This document shows positions 45,496 to 55,481 of a stretch of DNA of 64,000 nucleotides, piece by piece. The DNA comes from Leifsonia poae (GTDB lineage: Bacteria; Actinomycetota; Actinomycetes; Actinomycetales; Microbacteriaceae). The stretch is taken from NCBI RefSeq assembly GCF_027921845.1, contig NZ_BSEN01000015.1, positions 754,636 through 818,635 of the forward strand. The letters run 5' to 3'. A program made the position numbers and the translations under genes. The notes beneath the pieces were generated by a model that was given only the letters and a program-made list of their open reading frames with translations, was not told where the DNA came from and ran no database searches. How positions within the stretch are numbered: position 1 is the first letter of the stretch; the number at the start of each line of letters is the position of its first letter.

Positions 45496-47040
45496 ATGTC
45501 CCCGGTGGAAATCACCCCGGAGTTCAACCCGCTGAGGTTGCCCTCCGATCGCCGCCTCAACCGCATCGCTGGTCCGAGCAGTCTCATCATCTTCGGCGTG
45601 ACAGGCGACCTGTCCCGCAAGAAGCTGATGCCGGCCGTCTACGACCTCGCCAACCGCGGCCTGCTCCCTCCCGGCTTCTCGCTGGTGGGGTTCGCGCGCC
45701 GCGACTGGGAGGATCAGGACTTCGAGAAGGTCGTCTACGAGGCGGTCAAGCAGTACGCCCGCACCCCCTTCCAGGAGGAGGTGTGGCAGCAGCTCGCGCA
45801 GGGCATCCGGTTCGTCCCGGGTGAGTTCGACGACGACGCGGCGTTCGAGCGTCTCAAGGAGACGGTCGACGCGCTCGACAAAGAGCGCGGAACGATGGGC
45901 AACCACGCGTTCTACCTGTCGATCCCGCCGAAGGCGTTCCCGCTCGTCACCGAGCAGCTGCGCAAGTCCGGTCTCGCCGACCAGCGCGAAGGCGGCGGCT
46001 GGCGCCGTGTCGTCATCGAGAAGCCGTTCGGCAGCGACCTGAAGTCGGCACGTGAGCTGAACGCCGTCGTCGAGACGGTCTTCCCGCCCGACTCGGTCTT
46101 CCGCATCGACCACTACCTCGGCAAGGAGACGGTCCAGAACATCCTGGCCCTGCGCTTCGCCAACGAGCTGTACGAGCCGATCTGGAACGCCAACTACGTC
46201 GACCACGTGCAGATCACGATGGCGGAGGACATCGGAGTGGGCGGCCGTGCCGGCTACTACGACGGGATCGGCGCCGCGCGCGACGTTATCCAGAACCACC
46301 TCCTCCAGCTCCTCGCCCTCACGGCGATGGAGGAGCCGATCTCGTTCGACGCCGCAGACCTGCGTGCCGAGAAGGAGAAGGTCCTTGGCGCCGTGCGCCT
46401 GCCGAAGGACCTTGCCACCTCGACCGCCCGCGGGCAGTACTCCAGCGGCTGGCAGGGCGGCGAGAAGGTCGTCGGCTTCCTCGAGGAGGACGGGATGAAC
46501 CCCGCCTCCACCACCGAGACGTACGCCGCGATCAAGCTCCTGATCGGCACGCGCCGGTGGGCGGGGGTTCCGTTCTACCTCCGTGCGGGCAAGCGCCTCG
46601 GCCGTCGCGTCACCGAGATCGCCGTCGTCTTCAAGCGCGCTCCGCAGCAGTTGTTCGCGGAGAGCCAGACGTCGGCCCTCGGCCAGAACGCGCTCGTCAT
46701 CCGCGTGCAGCCCGACGAGGGTGTGACCATCCGCTTCGGCTCGAAGGTCCCCGGCGCCGGCATGCAGGTGCGCGACGTGAGCATGGACTTCGGATACGGC
46801 CACGCCTTCACCGAGGCGAGCCCCGAGGCCTACGAGCGCCTCATCCTGGATGTCCTCCTCGGCGACCCGCCCCTCTTCCCCCGTCACGAAGAGGTCGAGC
46901 TGTCGTGGAAGATCCTCGACCCCATCGAAGAATTCTGGGCGACCCAGGGCCAGCCGGAGCAGTACCGTCCCGGAACCTGGGGGCCCAGCTCCGCGGACGA
47001 ACTGCTCGCCCGCGACGGCCGCGTTTGGAGGCGTCCATGA
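45496..47040 (+). CDS. zwf: Glucose-6-phosphate 1-dehydrogenase
   Basis: 514 aa. Cofactor motif IIFGVTGDLSRKKLMPAVYDL (about 31-51), active-site R-I-D-H-Y-L-G-K-E (about 202-210), and VVIEKPFGSDLKSARELN. It oxidises glucose 6-phosphate with NADP, opening the oxidative branch. AAGGAG before the ATG; overlaps opcA by ATGA. Confidence 0.97.
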   Translation: MSPVEITPEFNPLRLPSDRRLNRIAGPSSLIIFGVTGDLSRKKLMPAVYDLANRGLLPPGFSLVGFARRDWEDQDFEKVVYEAVKQYARTPFQEEVWQQLAQGIRFVPGEFDDDAAFERLKETVDALDKERGTMGNHAFYLSIPPKAFPLVTEQLRKSGLADQREGGGWRRVVIEKPFGSDLKSARELNAVVETVFPPDSVFRIDHYLGKETVQNILALRFANELYEPIWNANYVDHVQITMAEDIGVGGRAGYYDGIGAARDVIQNHLLQLLALTAMEEPISFDAADLRAEKEKVLGAVRLPKDLATSTARGQYSSGWQGGEKVVGFLEEDGMNPASTTETYAAIKLLIGTRRWAGVPFYLRAGKRLGRRVTEIAVVFKRAPQQLFAESQTSALGQNALVIRVQPDEGVTIRFGSKVPGAGMQVRDVSMDFGYGHAFTEASPEAYERLILDVLLGDPPLFPRHEEVELSWKILDPIEEFWATQGQPEQYRPGTWGPSSADELLARDGRVWRRP

Positions 47041-47999
47041 TCGTCGATCTGCCCGACACCACGACGAGCAAGGTCTCGAAGGCCCTCGTCAAGATTCGCG
47101 AGGAGGGCGGCGCCGTCGCCCTCGGCCGCGTGCTGACGCTCGTCATCGCGACCCACCTCGGCGAGGAGGAGGAGGCCATCGAGGCCGCCAACGACGCCTC
47201 CCGTGAGCACCCGATGCGCGTCATCGTCGTGTCCACCGAAGAGGAGCGCACGTCCACCGGCGATGGCCGCGTGGATGCGCAGATCCGGGTGGGCGGCGAC
47301 GCCGGCGCGAGCGAGGTCATCGTGCTCCGCGCCTACGGCGAGACCGCCAGCGACGAGGAGGGACTGGTCACCGGCCTGCTCCTGCCCGACGCGCCCGTCG
47401 TCGTCTGGTGGCCGGGGCTCGCCCCCGAGGTCGTCTCGAAGTCGCCGCTCGGCCGCATCGCGACGCGCCGCATCACGGATGCGTCGGCGCAGCCCGACCC
47501 GCAGGCCGCGCTCCGTCACCTCTCGCGCACCTATGCGCCCGGCGACACGGACTTCTCGTGGACGCGGTTGACCCTGTGGCGGGCGCAGCTCGCCGCGGTA
47601 CTCGACCAGCCGCCCTTCGAGCCGATCGAGAACGTCGAGGTCGCCGGCGCCGCCGACTCCCCCTCGACGCTGCTCCTCGCGGCCTGGCTCTCCCTGCAGC
47701 TCCAGGTTCCCGTGCAGCACGACCTGACGTCGCGCGCCAACGGCTCCAGCGGCATCCACGGGGTGCGTATGGGACGCGCATCCGGTGTCATCGAGCTCGA
47801 GCGGGAGATCCCGAACGTGGCACGGCTCTCGCAGCCCAACCAGCCGACACACGACCTGTCGCTTCCGCGCCGGAGCCTGCGTGATTGCCTGGCCGAGGAA
47901 TTGCGTAGGCTGGACCCCGATGATCTGTACGGTGAGGTGATCACCAAAGGCCTCGATCAGCTCGAGGCCAACGACACGGGAGTGGGCGTCACGGCATGA
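47037..47999 (+). CDS. opcA: Glucose-6-phosphate dehydrogenase assembly protein OpcA
   Basis: 320 aa from ATG 47037 (GGAGG upstream). MIVDLPDTTTSKVSKALVKI, VLTLVIAT, VVVWWPG near residue 122, and TDFSWTRLTLWRAQLAAVLD near 178 are typical. In actinobacteria and cyanobacteria it activates or assembles Zwf, which fits its place right after zwf. Confidence 0.95.
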   Translation: MIVDLPDTTTSKVSKALVKIREEGGAVALGRVLTLVIATHLGEEEEAIEAANDASREHPMRVIVVSTEEERTSTGDGRVDAQIRVGGDAGASEVIVLRAYGETASDEEGLVTGLLLPDAPVVVWWPGLAPEVVSKSPLGRIATRRITDASAQPDPQAALRHLSRTYAPGDTDFSWTRLTLWRAQLAAVLDQPPFEPIENVEVAGAADSPSTLLLAAWLSLQLQVPVQHDLTSRANGSSGIHGVRMGRASGVIELEREIPNVARLSQPNQPTHDLSLPRRSLRDCLAEELRRLDPDDLYGEVITKGLDQLEANDTGVGVTA

Positions 48000-48766
48000 C
48001 GAACGAACGGCGGGTACTTGTACACCCCGATAAACAAGCGCTCACCGGCTCGGTGGCGGCGCGTTTCCTGACCAAGACCGTCGACATCCTCGACGACCTG
48101 GGTGAGGCCAACGTCGCCCTGACCGGCGGAACCGTCGGCATCGCCGTGCTCGAGGCGGTGAACAGCTCCCCCGCGCGCGACAGCGTCGACTGGAGCAAGG
48201 TGCACTTCTGGTGGGGCGACGAGCGCTTCGTCGCAAAGGACAGCGAGGAGCGCAACGAGCGCCAGGCGCGCGAGGCCCTGCTCGACCACATCGCCGTTCC
48301 GCCGGAGAACATCCACCCGTTCCCCGCGTCGGACGAGATCGCGGACATCGACGAGGCGGCCGCGGTGTACGCCGCCGAGCTCGAAGCCTTCGCCTCGGAT
48401 GGCGCGCGTCACCCGCGGTTCGACATCACGTTCCTCGGTGTCGGGCCCGACGGGCATATCGCCTCACTGTTCCCCGACCGTGCCGGCATCCGTGAGACGG
48501 AGGCGACGGTCATCGCCGAGCGTGACGCGCCGAAGCCCCCGCCGCAGCGCCTCAGTCTCACGCGACCGGTGCTCAACGCGTCCGACCGCATCTGGCTCGT
48601 CCTCGCCGGCGCCGACAAGGCCTCGGCCCTCGGCCTCGCACTCGCGGGCGCGAGCTACACCGAGGTCCCGGTCGCCGGTGCCAAGGGACGCAAGCGCACG
48701 GTGTTCTTCGTCGACAAGGACGCCGCAGTCGACGTTCCGGAAAACCTCATCGCGCCGAGCTACTGA
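47996..48766 (+). CDS. pgl: 6-phosphogluconolactonase
   Basis: 256 aa. VHFWWGDERFVAKDSEERNERQA near 68-90 and FLGVGPDGHIASLFPD (about 145-160) are the catalytic signatures. It hydrolyses the lactone made by Zwf. Last gene of the operon; its ATG overlaps the opcA stop, and a strong terminator follows. Confidence 0.95.
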   Translation: MTNERRVLVHPDKQALTGSVAARFLTKTVDILDDLGEANVALTGGTVGIAVLEAVNSSPARDSVDWSKVHFWWGDERFVAKDSEERNERQAREALLDHIAVPPENIHPFPASDEIADIDEAAAVYAAELEAFASDGARHPRFDITFLGVGPDGHIASLFPDRAGIRETEATVIAERDAPKPPPQRLSLTRPVLNASDRIWLVLAGADKASALGLALAGASYTEVPVAGAKGRKRTVFFVDKDAAVDVPENLIAPSY

Positions 48767-48783
48767 CCTCGCGCACAACGCAT

Positions 48784-48819
48784 GAAGCCCCGCTGCCGCA
48801 TGGACGGCAGCGGGGCTTC
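48784..48819 (+). terminator. Terminator of the pentose-phosphate operon
   Basis: Perfect 15-bp stem (GAAGCCCCGCTGCCG at 48784-48798 with 48805-48819) and a 6-nt loop, 17 bp after the pgl stop. Confidence 0.88.
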
Positions 48820-48861
48820 GTCGTCGGTGACATGCCTCCCGATCGTCGGGCGGGCACGCGA

Positions 48862-48890
48862 AAGGCCCCGCGGGCGAACCGCGGGGCCTT
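48862..48890 (-). terminator. Terminator of rbpA
   Basis: Perfect 12-bp stem (AAGGCCCCGCGG at 48862-48873 with 48879-48890), 5-nt loop, 14 bp beyond the rbpA stop on the minus strand. Confidence 0.82.
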
Positions 48891-48904
48891 CTGCGTGGTG
48901 CCGG

Positions 48905-49273
48905 CTAGTTGGTGGCGCTCAGCTTGCCGCGCCGGGCGCGAAGCTGGTTGAGTGCGTCCTCGAGAAGCTGCTCAGCCTCTTCTTCGGTGCGACGCTCTTT
49001 GACGTACGCCAGGTGGGTCTTGTAAGGCTCGAGCTTCGCCACCGACGGCGGGTTCGCCTTGTCGCGACCGGCCGGCAGGCCGGACGACGGCGAGTCGATG
49101 ACGTCGGGGATCTCTTCGTCTGGCAGGTTCGCCGCGAAATGACGGACTGTCTCGTTGCCGAGGGCGTCCCAGTACGAGACCGAGATGCGTTCCGCGTGGA
49201 AACCGCGGTCCTGCTCCCCCATCGGGCCCGCGCCGACGCGCGAACCTCGAATTGCGCTTCCTCCGGATGCCAT
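48905..49273 (-). CDS. rbpA: RNA polymerase-binding protein RbpA
   Basis: 122 aa. Begins MASGGSAIRGSRVGAGPMGE, the sigma-interacting N-terminal region, then the core (ISVSYWDALGNETVRHFAAN) and the C-terminal sigma-binding helices (THLAYVKERRTEEEAEQLLEDALNQLR). It has no cysteines, so the zinc site of the Streptomyces protein is absent, as in mycobacteria. It stabilises the open complex with the principal sigma factor. GAGGAG precedes the ATG. Confidence 0.95.
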   Translation of the reverse strand: MASGGSAIRGSRVGAGPMGEQDRGFHAERISVSYWDALGNETVRHFAANLPDEEIPDVIDSPSSGLPAGRDKANPPSVAKLEPYKTHLAYVKERRTEEEAEQLLEDALNQLRARRGKLSATN

Positions 49274-49303
49274 GCTGCTCCTCGCTGTGTGTACTTTGGG
49301 CGC

Positions 49304-49555
49304 CTACGCGCCGGAATCGAACTTCGTGATGAGGCCCAGAACGACGATGCAGGTGATCCAGATCAGTCCGAGGATCACCGTGATGCGGTTGAGGTTGCGC
49401 TCCGCCACCCCGGATGCGCCGAGGTTCGAGGTCACGCCGCCGCCGAACATATCGGAGAGGCCGCCACCACGTCCCTTGTGCAGGAGGATGAGCAACGTCA
49501 GCAGGAGGCTGGTGATGCCCAGCAGCACCTGCAGGACGACCTGGAGAATTTGCAC
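49304..49555 (-). CDS. secG: Protein translocase subunit SecG
   Basis: 83 aa, two membrane helices (about 5-26 and 58-78) joined by the conserved HKGRGGGLSDMFGGG loop (about 26-40). A TATACT -10 element (minus strand, 49613-49608) precedes it. GTG start with GAAAGG upstream. Part of the SecYEG channel. Confidence 0.95.
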   Translation of the reverse strand: MQILQVVLQVLLGITSLLLTLLILLHKGRGGGLSDMFGGGVTSNLGASGVAERNLNRITVILGLIWITCIVVLGLITKFDSGA

Positions 49556-49612
49556 GAGAAACCTTTCGCAGTGCGACCGGGTCGGATGCCCGGGAAGACC
49601 AACGACCAGTAT

Positions 49613-49645
49613 AACTGCAGGCGGCTCCGTGAGCCGCCTGCAGTT
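49613..49645 (-). terminator. Terminator of the gap-pgk-tpiA operon
   Basis: Perfect 15-bp stem (AACTGCAGGCGGCTC at 49613-49627 with 49631-49645) and a 3-nt loop, 19 bp after the tpiA stop and next to the secG promoter. Confidence 0.85.
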
Positions 49646-49663
49646 GTGTCGGACCTGGAAGAC

Positions 49664-50467
49664 CTAGAGTCCGACGTGCTTCTGGTAGCGCACGATGCTC
49701 GCGAATTCCGCGACATCGAGGCTCGCGCCTCCGACGAGAGCGCCGTCGACGTTCGGCTCCCGCATGAAGCTGGCGATGTTGCTCGACTTCACCGAGCCGC
49801 CGTACAGGATGCGCGTCTTGGCGGCGACATCCTCACCGAGCACCTCGACGAGGACCGCACGCAGCGCCGCCGCGACCTGCTCGGCCTGCTCCGGCGTCGC
49901 CGCCTGACCCGAGCCGATGGCCCACACCGGCTCGTACGCGACCACGATGTCAGCCGCGGAGGTGACGTTCGCCAGTGCGGCGCGCAGCTGCGCGACCGGC
50001 ACGGCGCTCGCGCCGTGCACTTCGAGGTCTTCCGCCGTCTCGCCGACGCAGATGATCGGGGACAGATTGTGCGCCAGCGCAGCAGCGACCTTGCCGGCCA
50101 CCTGCTCGTCCGTCTCGCCGTGCAGCGTGCGGCGCTCCGAGTGACCGATGATCACGTAGCGGCACTCGAGCTGGGCGAGGAACGTCGCCGAGATCTCACC
50201 GGTGTAGGCGCCGGACTCGTGCTCGGAGACATCCTGACCGCCGAAAGCGAGCGGCAGCTTGTCCGCCGATACCAGGGTCTGCACACTGCGCAGGTCGGTG
50301 AACGGTGGGAAGACCGACACCTCGACCGCCGTGAAATCATGCCCGGCGTCCTTCAGGCTCCACGCGAGCTTCTGCACGAACGCGATCGCCTGCAGGTGAT
50401 CGAGGTTCATCTTCCAGTTGCCGGCGATGAGCGGCGTACGCCGCACCGACGAGCTCACTGCTGCCAT
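49664..50467 (-). CDS. tpiA: Triosephosphate isomerase
   Basis: 267 aa. [13 protein letters not shown] (about 11-23) with the catalytic Lys, IIGHSERR (about 105-112) with the His, and [11 protein letters not shown] (about 176-186) with the Glu. Its start lies 13 bp inside the pgk 3' end, so the pair is co-translated. Third gene of the gap-pgk-tpiA operon. Confidence 0.97.
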   Translation of the reverse strand: MAAVSSSVRRTPLIAGNWKMNLDHLQAIAFVQKLAWSLKDAGHDFTAVEVSVFPPFTDLRSVQTLVSADKLPLAFGGQDVSEHESGAYTGEISATFLAQLECRYVIIGHSERRTLHGETDEQVAGKVAAALAHNLSPIICVGETAEDLEVHGASAVPVAQLRAALANVTSAADIVVAYEPVWAIGSGQAATPEQAEQVAAALRAVLVEVLGEDVAAKTRILYGGSVKSSNIASFMREPNVDGALVGGASLDVAEFASIVRYQKHVGL

Positions 50468-51672
50468 CCGAGGACCTCCAGTCCCGGCAGGTGCTTGCCC
50501 TCGAGGAACTCGAGGCTCGCACCGCCACCCGTTGAAATGTGACCGAACTGGTCGTCGGAGAATCCGAGTGCGCGCACCGCGGCCGCGGAGTCGCCGCCGC
50601 CGACGACACCGAGGCCGTCGATTTCGGTCAGCGCCTGAGCGATGGCCTTGGTTCCGGCCGCGAAGGGGGCGAGCTCGAACACGCCCATGGGCCCGTTCCA
50701 GAAGACCGTGCGCGCGGCGCGGATGTACTCCGAGAACAGTTCGGCGGTCTCCGGGCCGATGTCGAGCCCGAGTCCGCTCGAGCCCCAGTCGGTGTCTTCG
50801 ATGCCGTCGATCGGACGAACGACGTGCTCAGCGTCCGCCCCGAACTTCGAGGCGACGACGACGTCACGCGGCAGCACGATCTCGACACCGAGCTCCTCGG
50901 CCTTCGCCAGGTAGCCCTTGACGGTCTCGATCTGATCGGCCTCGAGCAGGCTCGAACCGACCTTGTGCCCGAGGGCGGCGAGGAAGGTGAAGAGCATGCC
51001 GCCGCCGATCAGCAGCGAGTTCACGCGCGGCAGCAGATGCCCGATGACCCCGAGCTTGTCCGACACCTTCGAGCCGCCGAGCACGACCGCGTACGGCCGC
51101 TCGGGGTTCTCGGTGAGGCGGTCGAGCACGTCGAGCTCCGTGGCGATGAGGAGCCCTGCAGCGCTCGGAAGCGCCTTCGCGAGCTCGTACACGCTGGCCT
51201 GCTTGCGGTGCACGACGCCGAAGCCGTCGGAGACGAACGCATCGCCGAAGGCGGCGAGCTTGGCGGCGAACGCCTCCCGCTCGGCATCGTCTTTGCTGGT
51301 CTCCCCCGGGTTGAACCGCAGGTTCTCCAGCAGGGCGACGTCGCCGTCCGTCAGGCCGGCGACCGCGTCCTGCGCTCCGGAGCCGACCGTGTCACGGGCG
51401 AAGGTCACCGGCTTGCCCAGCAGCTCCGAGAGCCGCTGGGCGACCGGCGCCAGGCTGTACTTCGCGTCGGGCGCGCCCTCCGGGCGCCCCAGATGGGAGA
51501 TGACGACCACCTTCGCACCCTGATTGATCAGGGCGTTCAGGGTGGGAATCGACGCTCGCACGCGGCCATCGTCCGTGATCTGTCCGTCTTTCAGAGGGAC
51601 GTTCAGATCACAGCGGACGATGACCGCCTTGCCGGCGAGCGAACCGAGTGAATCAAGTGTGCGTAGCGTCAC
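50455..51672 (-). CDS. pgk: Phosphoglycerate kinase
   Basis: 405 aa. [21 protein letters not shown] (about 19-39), [10 protein letters not shown] (about 56-65), and the nucleotide site ending [18 protein letters not shown] and [14 protein letters not shown]. It makes ATP from 1,3-bisphosphoglycerate. GTG start, 16 bp after gap. Confidence 0.97.
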   Translation of the reverse strand: MTLRTLDSLGSLAGKAVIVRCDLNVPLKDGQITDDGRVRASIPTLNALINQGAKVVVISHLGRPEGAPDAKYSLAPVAQRLSELLGKPVTFARDTVGSGAQDAVAGLTDGDVALLENLRFNPGETSKDDAEREAFAAKLAAFGDAFVSDGFGVVHRKQASVYELAKALPSAAGLLIATELDVLDRLTENPERPYAVVLGGSKVSDKLGVIGHLLPRVNSLLIGGGMLFTFLAALGHKVGSSLLEADQIETVKGYLAKAEELGVEIVLPRDVVVASKFGADAEHVVRPIDGIEDTDWGSSGLGLDIGPETAELFSEYIRAARTVFWNGPMGVFELAPFAAGTKAIAQALTEIDGLGVVGGGDSAAAVRALGFSDDQFGHISTGGGASLEFLEGKHLPGLEVLGWQQ

Positions 51673-51688
51673 GTCGGTTCCCTTGGTG

Positions 51689-52708
<1,020 letters not shown>

Positions 52709-52757
52709 TTACTGAGAGGCGCCGACGGCGCACTTGTATGGGATGAAAACGGACGGC

Positions 52758-52789
52758 GGTGTCCCGGGAGGCAACCCTTCCGGGACACC
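52758..52789 (-). terminator. Terminator of sodA
   Basis: Perfect 10-bp stem GGTGTCCCGG (52758-52767) with 52780-52789 and a 12-nt loop, 9 bp beyond the sodA stop. Confidence 0.75.
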
Positions 52790-52797
52790 TCTCCCCG

Positions 52798-53424
52798 CTA
52801 CGACAGTAGCAGCAGGCCCGATGTCTTTTCGCGCGCCCGGGTGAAGCGCTCGTTAACGTCGCCCCAGTTCGTAATGTTCCAGAACGCCTTTACGTAGTCC
52901 GCCTTGACGTTCACGTAGTCGAGGTAGAACGCGTGCTCCCACATGTCGAGCAGCAGCAGCGGGATCGTGGCCGCGGCGAGGTTTCCCTGGTGGTCGTAGA
53001 GCTGCTCGATGATCAGCTTCTGACCGAGCGAGTCCCACGCCAGGATCGACCAGCCCGAGCCCTGGATGCCCAGGGCCGACGCGGTGAAGTGCGCACGGAA
53101 CTTGTCGAAGGACCCGAAGAACTCGTCGATCGCCGCGGCCAGTTCGCCGGTGGGCTTGTCTCCGCCGTCGGGCGACAGGTTGTTCCAGAACACGGTGTGG
53201 TTGACGTGGCCGGCGAGGTTGAAGGCCAGGTCTTTCTGCAGCTTGTTCACGTACGTGAGGTCGTCGGCGTCGCGAGCCTCGGCGAGCTTGGCGATCGCGG
53301 TGTTCGCACCGTCGACATAGGCCTTGTGATGCTTGTCGTGGTGCAGCTCCATGATCCGACCGCTGATGTTCGGCTCAAGCGCCGAATAATCGTACGGAAG
53401 GTCTGCGAGCGTGTAGTCAGCCAT
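52798..53424 (-). CDS. sodA: Superoxide dismutase, Fe/Mn type
   Basis: 208 aa. Metal ligands are His in [15 protein letters not shown] (about 26-40), His in [15 protein letters not shown] (about 71-85), and Asp/His in [14 protein letters not shown]. The G-G-D-K-P motif after NNLSPD is common to MnSOD. Fe or Mn preference cannot be fixed by eye. GAGGAG precedes the ATG; it is a single gene. Confidence 0.96.
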   Translation of the reverse strand: MADYTLADLPYDYSALEPNISGRIMELHHDKHHKAYVDGANTAIAKLAEARDADDLTYVNKLQKDLAFNLAGHVNHTVFWNNLSPDGGDKPTGELAAAIDEFFGSFDKFRAHFTASALGIQGSGWSILAWDSLGQKLIIEQLYDHQGNLAAATIPLLLLDMWEHAFYLDYVNVKADYVKAFWNITNWGDVNERFTRAREKTSGLLLLS

Positions 53425-53533
53425 TACTCATCTCCTCATATGGTTCCCGGCCCGAGCGGTTCGGAGCGGGCTTCGAGCGACATTTTCAGTCTAGTAAGGG
53501 CAACCGATTCGACCAGGGGTTGCTTCCCGGACG

Positions 53534-54514
53534 TTACACCTCGTCGAGGTCGGCCGGGAGGTTCGCGTCCGTCCCGGGGATTCCTTCGTCTGCCGCGCGC
53601 TTGTCCGCCATCGCGAGCAGCCGGCGGATGCGCCCGGCGACCGCGTCCTTCGTCATCGGCGGGTCGGCGTGGTGGCCCAGCTCGTCGAGGCTCGAGTCGC
53701 GGAAGTTGAGGCGCAGTTCGCCGGCGTAGCGCAGGTGCTCCGGCACCTCGTCGCCGAGGATCTCGAGGGCGCGCTCGACGCGGGCACAGGCGGCGACGGC
53801 GGCCTGGGCGGACCGACGGAGGTTGGCGTCGTCGAAGTTGACGAGGCGGTTCGCGGTCGCGCGGACCTCGCGGCGCTGACGCAGCTGCTCCCAGTTCTCG
53901 ACGGTCTTCGTCGCTCCCATGTGCACGAGCATCGCGCTGATCGCGTCGCCGTCGCGGATGACGACCCGGTGCACACCGCGCACCTCGCGCGCCTTCGCGG
54001 CGACACCGAGACGGCCGGCGGCGCCGACGAGGGCCATCGCCGACTCGTTGCCGGGGCAGGTGACCTCGAGAGCGGCCGAACGGCCGGGATCGGTCAGCGA
54101 GCCGTGGGCGAGGAAGGCGCCCCGCCAGACGGCGGCCAGTTCGTCGCGGGAGCCGGTGGTGAGGCGATTCGGCAGGCCACGGATCGGCCGGCGACGGGCA
54201 TCCAGCAGGCCGGTCTGGCGGGCGAGCGTCTCGCCGCCGTCGAGCACGCGTACCAGGTACTGGCTCGTGCGCCGAAGACCTGACGCGGAGATCACGGACA
54301 CCTCGCTGCGCACTCCGTAGAGTTCTGCGAGGTCTTTGCGCACCCGACGGGCGAGCTCAGGGGTGTCGAGTTCGCTCTCCACCGCGATCCGGCCGCTGAT
54401 CAGGTGCAGCCCGCCGGAGAAGCGCAGGATCGTTGCGAGCTCCGCCGCGCGGACCGTGGTCTTGCTGATCTCGACCTTGGTGAGTTCGTCTTTGACGTCG
54501 GCGGTGAGAGCCAA
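53534..54514 (-). CDS. whiA: Sporulation/division regulator WhiA
   Basis: 326 aa from the TTG at 54514 (AGGAA 6 nt upstream), chosen because family members begin M-A-L-T-A-D/E-V-K-D-E-L. N-terminal LAGLIDADG-like homing-nuclease fold ([32 protein letters not shown]), then a helix-turn-helix WhiA domain with [22 protein letters not shown] and [27 protein letters not shown]-binding regulator of cell division; this is not a sporulating genus by the rest of the gene set. Last gene of uvrA-uvrC-rapZ-whiA. Confidence 0.94.
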   Translation of the reverse strand: MALTADVKDELTKVEISKTTVRAAELATILRFSGGLHLISGRIAVESELDTPELARRVRKDLAELYGVRSEVSVISASGLRRTSQYLVRVLDGGETLARQTGLLDARRRPIRGLPNRLTTGSRDELAAVWRGAFLAHGSLTDPGRSAALEVTCPGNESAMALVGAAGRLGVAAKAREVRGVHRVVIRDGDAISAMLVHMGATKTVENWEQLRQRREVRATANRLVNFDDANLRRSAQAAVAACARVERALEILGDEVPEHLRYAGELRLNFRDSSLDELGHHADPPMTKDAVAGRIRRLLAMADKRAADEGIPGTDANLPADLDEV

Positions 54515-54569
54515 TCGGGTTCCTATCTGTCGTGTCGGCCGTTGTGCGGCCGTAAGTCGGTGGCCGGCG

Positions 54570-55445
54570 TCATTCACGGCCGAGATCGCGGTGTTTCGTG
54601 TTCACCGCGACCCCCGGGAGTTCCTGCAATCGAGTGGCGAGCTCTTCCGCAATCGCCACCGAACGGTGCTTTCCCCCCGTGCAGCCTACAGCGATCATCG
54701 CGTGCCGTTTGTTCTCACGCTGGTAGCCGGCCAGGATCGGGCGCAGCGCGGCGACGTACGCCTCGACGAACTCCATCGCGCCCTCCTGCTCGAGCACGTA
54801 GTCGCGCACCACCTCGTCGAGCCCGGTGAACGGGCGCAGTTCCGGGTTCCAGAACGGGTTCGGAAGGAAGCGCGCATCCGAGACGATGTCGGCATCCGGC
54901 GGCAGTCCGTACTTGAAGCCGAAGCTCATCACCGTGACCTGCACGCCGGCCGTGTTCTCGGCCGCGAACGTCTCGGTGATGTTGGTGGCGAGCTGGTGGA
55001 TGTTGAGGTCGGAGGTGTCGACGATGATGTCGCTGGCCTCGCGGATCTCGCGCAGCCGGGAACGCTCGGCGGAGATGCCGTCGAGGATCGTGCCGTCGCC
55101 CTGCAGCGGGTGAGGGCGCCTGACCTGCTCGAAGCGCCGCACGAGAACCGAATCGGTGGCCTCCAGGAACAGCACGCGCACCTTGGTGCCCTCGCGCAGG
55201 CTCTGGATCATGTCGCGCAGATCGGTGAAGAAGTTGCGGCCGCGCACATCGACCACCGCGGCGATACGGGGCAGCGTCGATCCGGCCCGATTCGCGAGTT
55301 CGATGAGGGGGCGCAGCATCTGCGGAGGCAGATTGTCGACCACGTACCAGTCGAGGTCTTCGAGCGCATTCGCAACCGTCGACCGCCCTGCCCCCGACAT
55401 TCCAGTGACGATCAGCACTTCTTGCTGCTCGTTGTCGGTGCTCAT
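54570..55445 (-). CDS. rapZ: RNase adapter/nucleotide-binding protein RapZ
   Basis: 291 aa. N-terminal P-loop G-M-S-G-A-G-R-S-T (about 15-23; Arg takes the usual Lys place, as in related actinobacterial proteins), DVRGRNFF, and a C-terminal domain with [18 protein letters not shown] and [21 protein letters not shown]. In E. coli RapZ controls glmS mRNA; in Gram-positives its target is unclear. 36 bp after uvrC. The yvcK gene, usually between rapZ and whiA, is missing. Confidence 0.92.
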   Translation of the reverse strand: MSTDNEQQEVLIVTGMSGAGRSTVANALEDLDWYVVDNLPPQMLRPLIELANRAGSTLPRIAAVVDVRGRNFFTDLRDMIQSLREGTKVRVLFLEATDSVLVRRFEQVRRPHPLQGDGTILDGISAERSRLREIREASDIIVDTSDLNIHQLATNITETFAAENTAGVQVTVMSFGFKYGLPPDADIVSDARFLPNPFWNPELRPFTGLDEVVRDYVLEQEGAMEFVEAYVAALRPILAGYQRENKRHAMIAVGCTGGKHRSVAIAEELATRLQELPGVAVNTKHRDLGRE

Positions 55446-55481
55446 CAGGCGCGCTCCTCGTGCTCGGTGGTGCCACCCAGC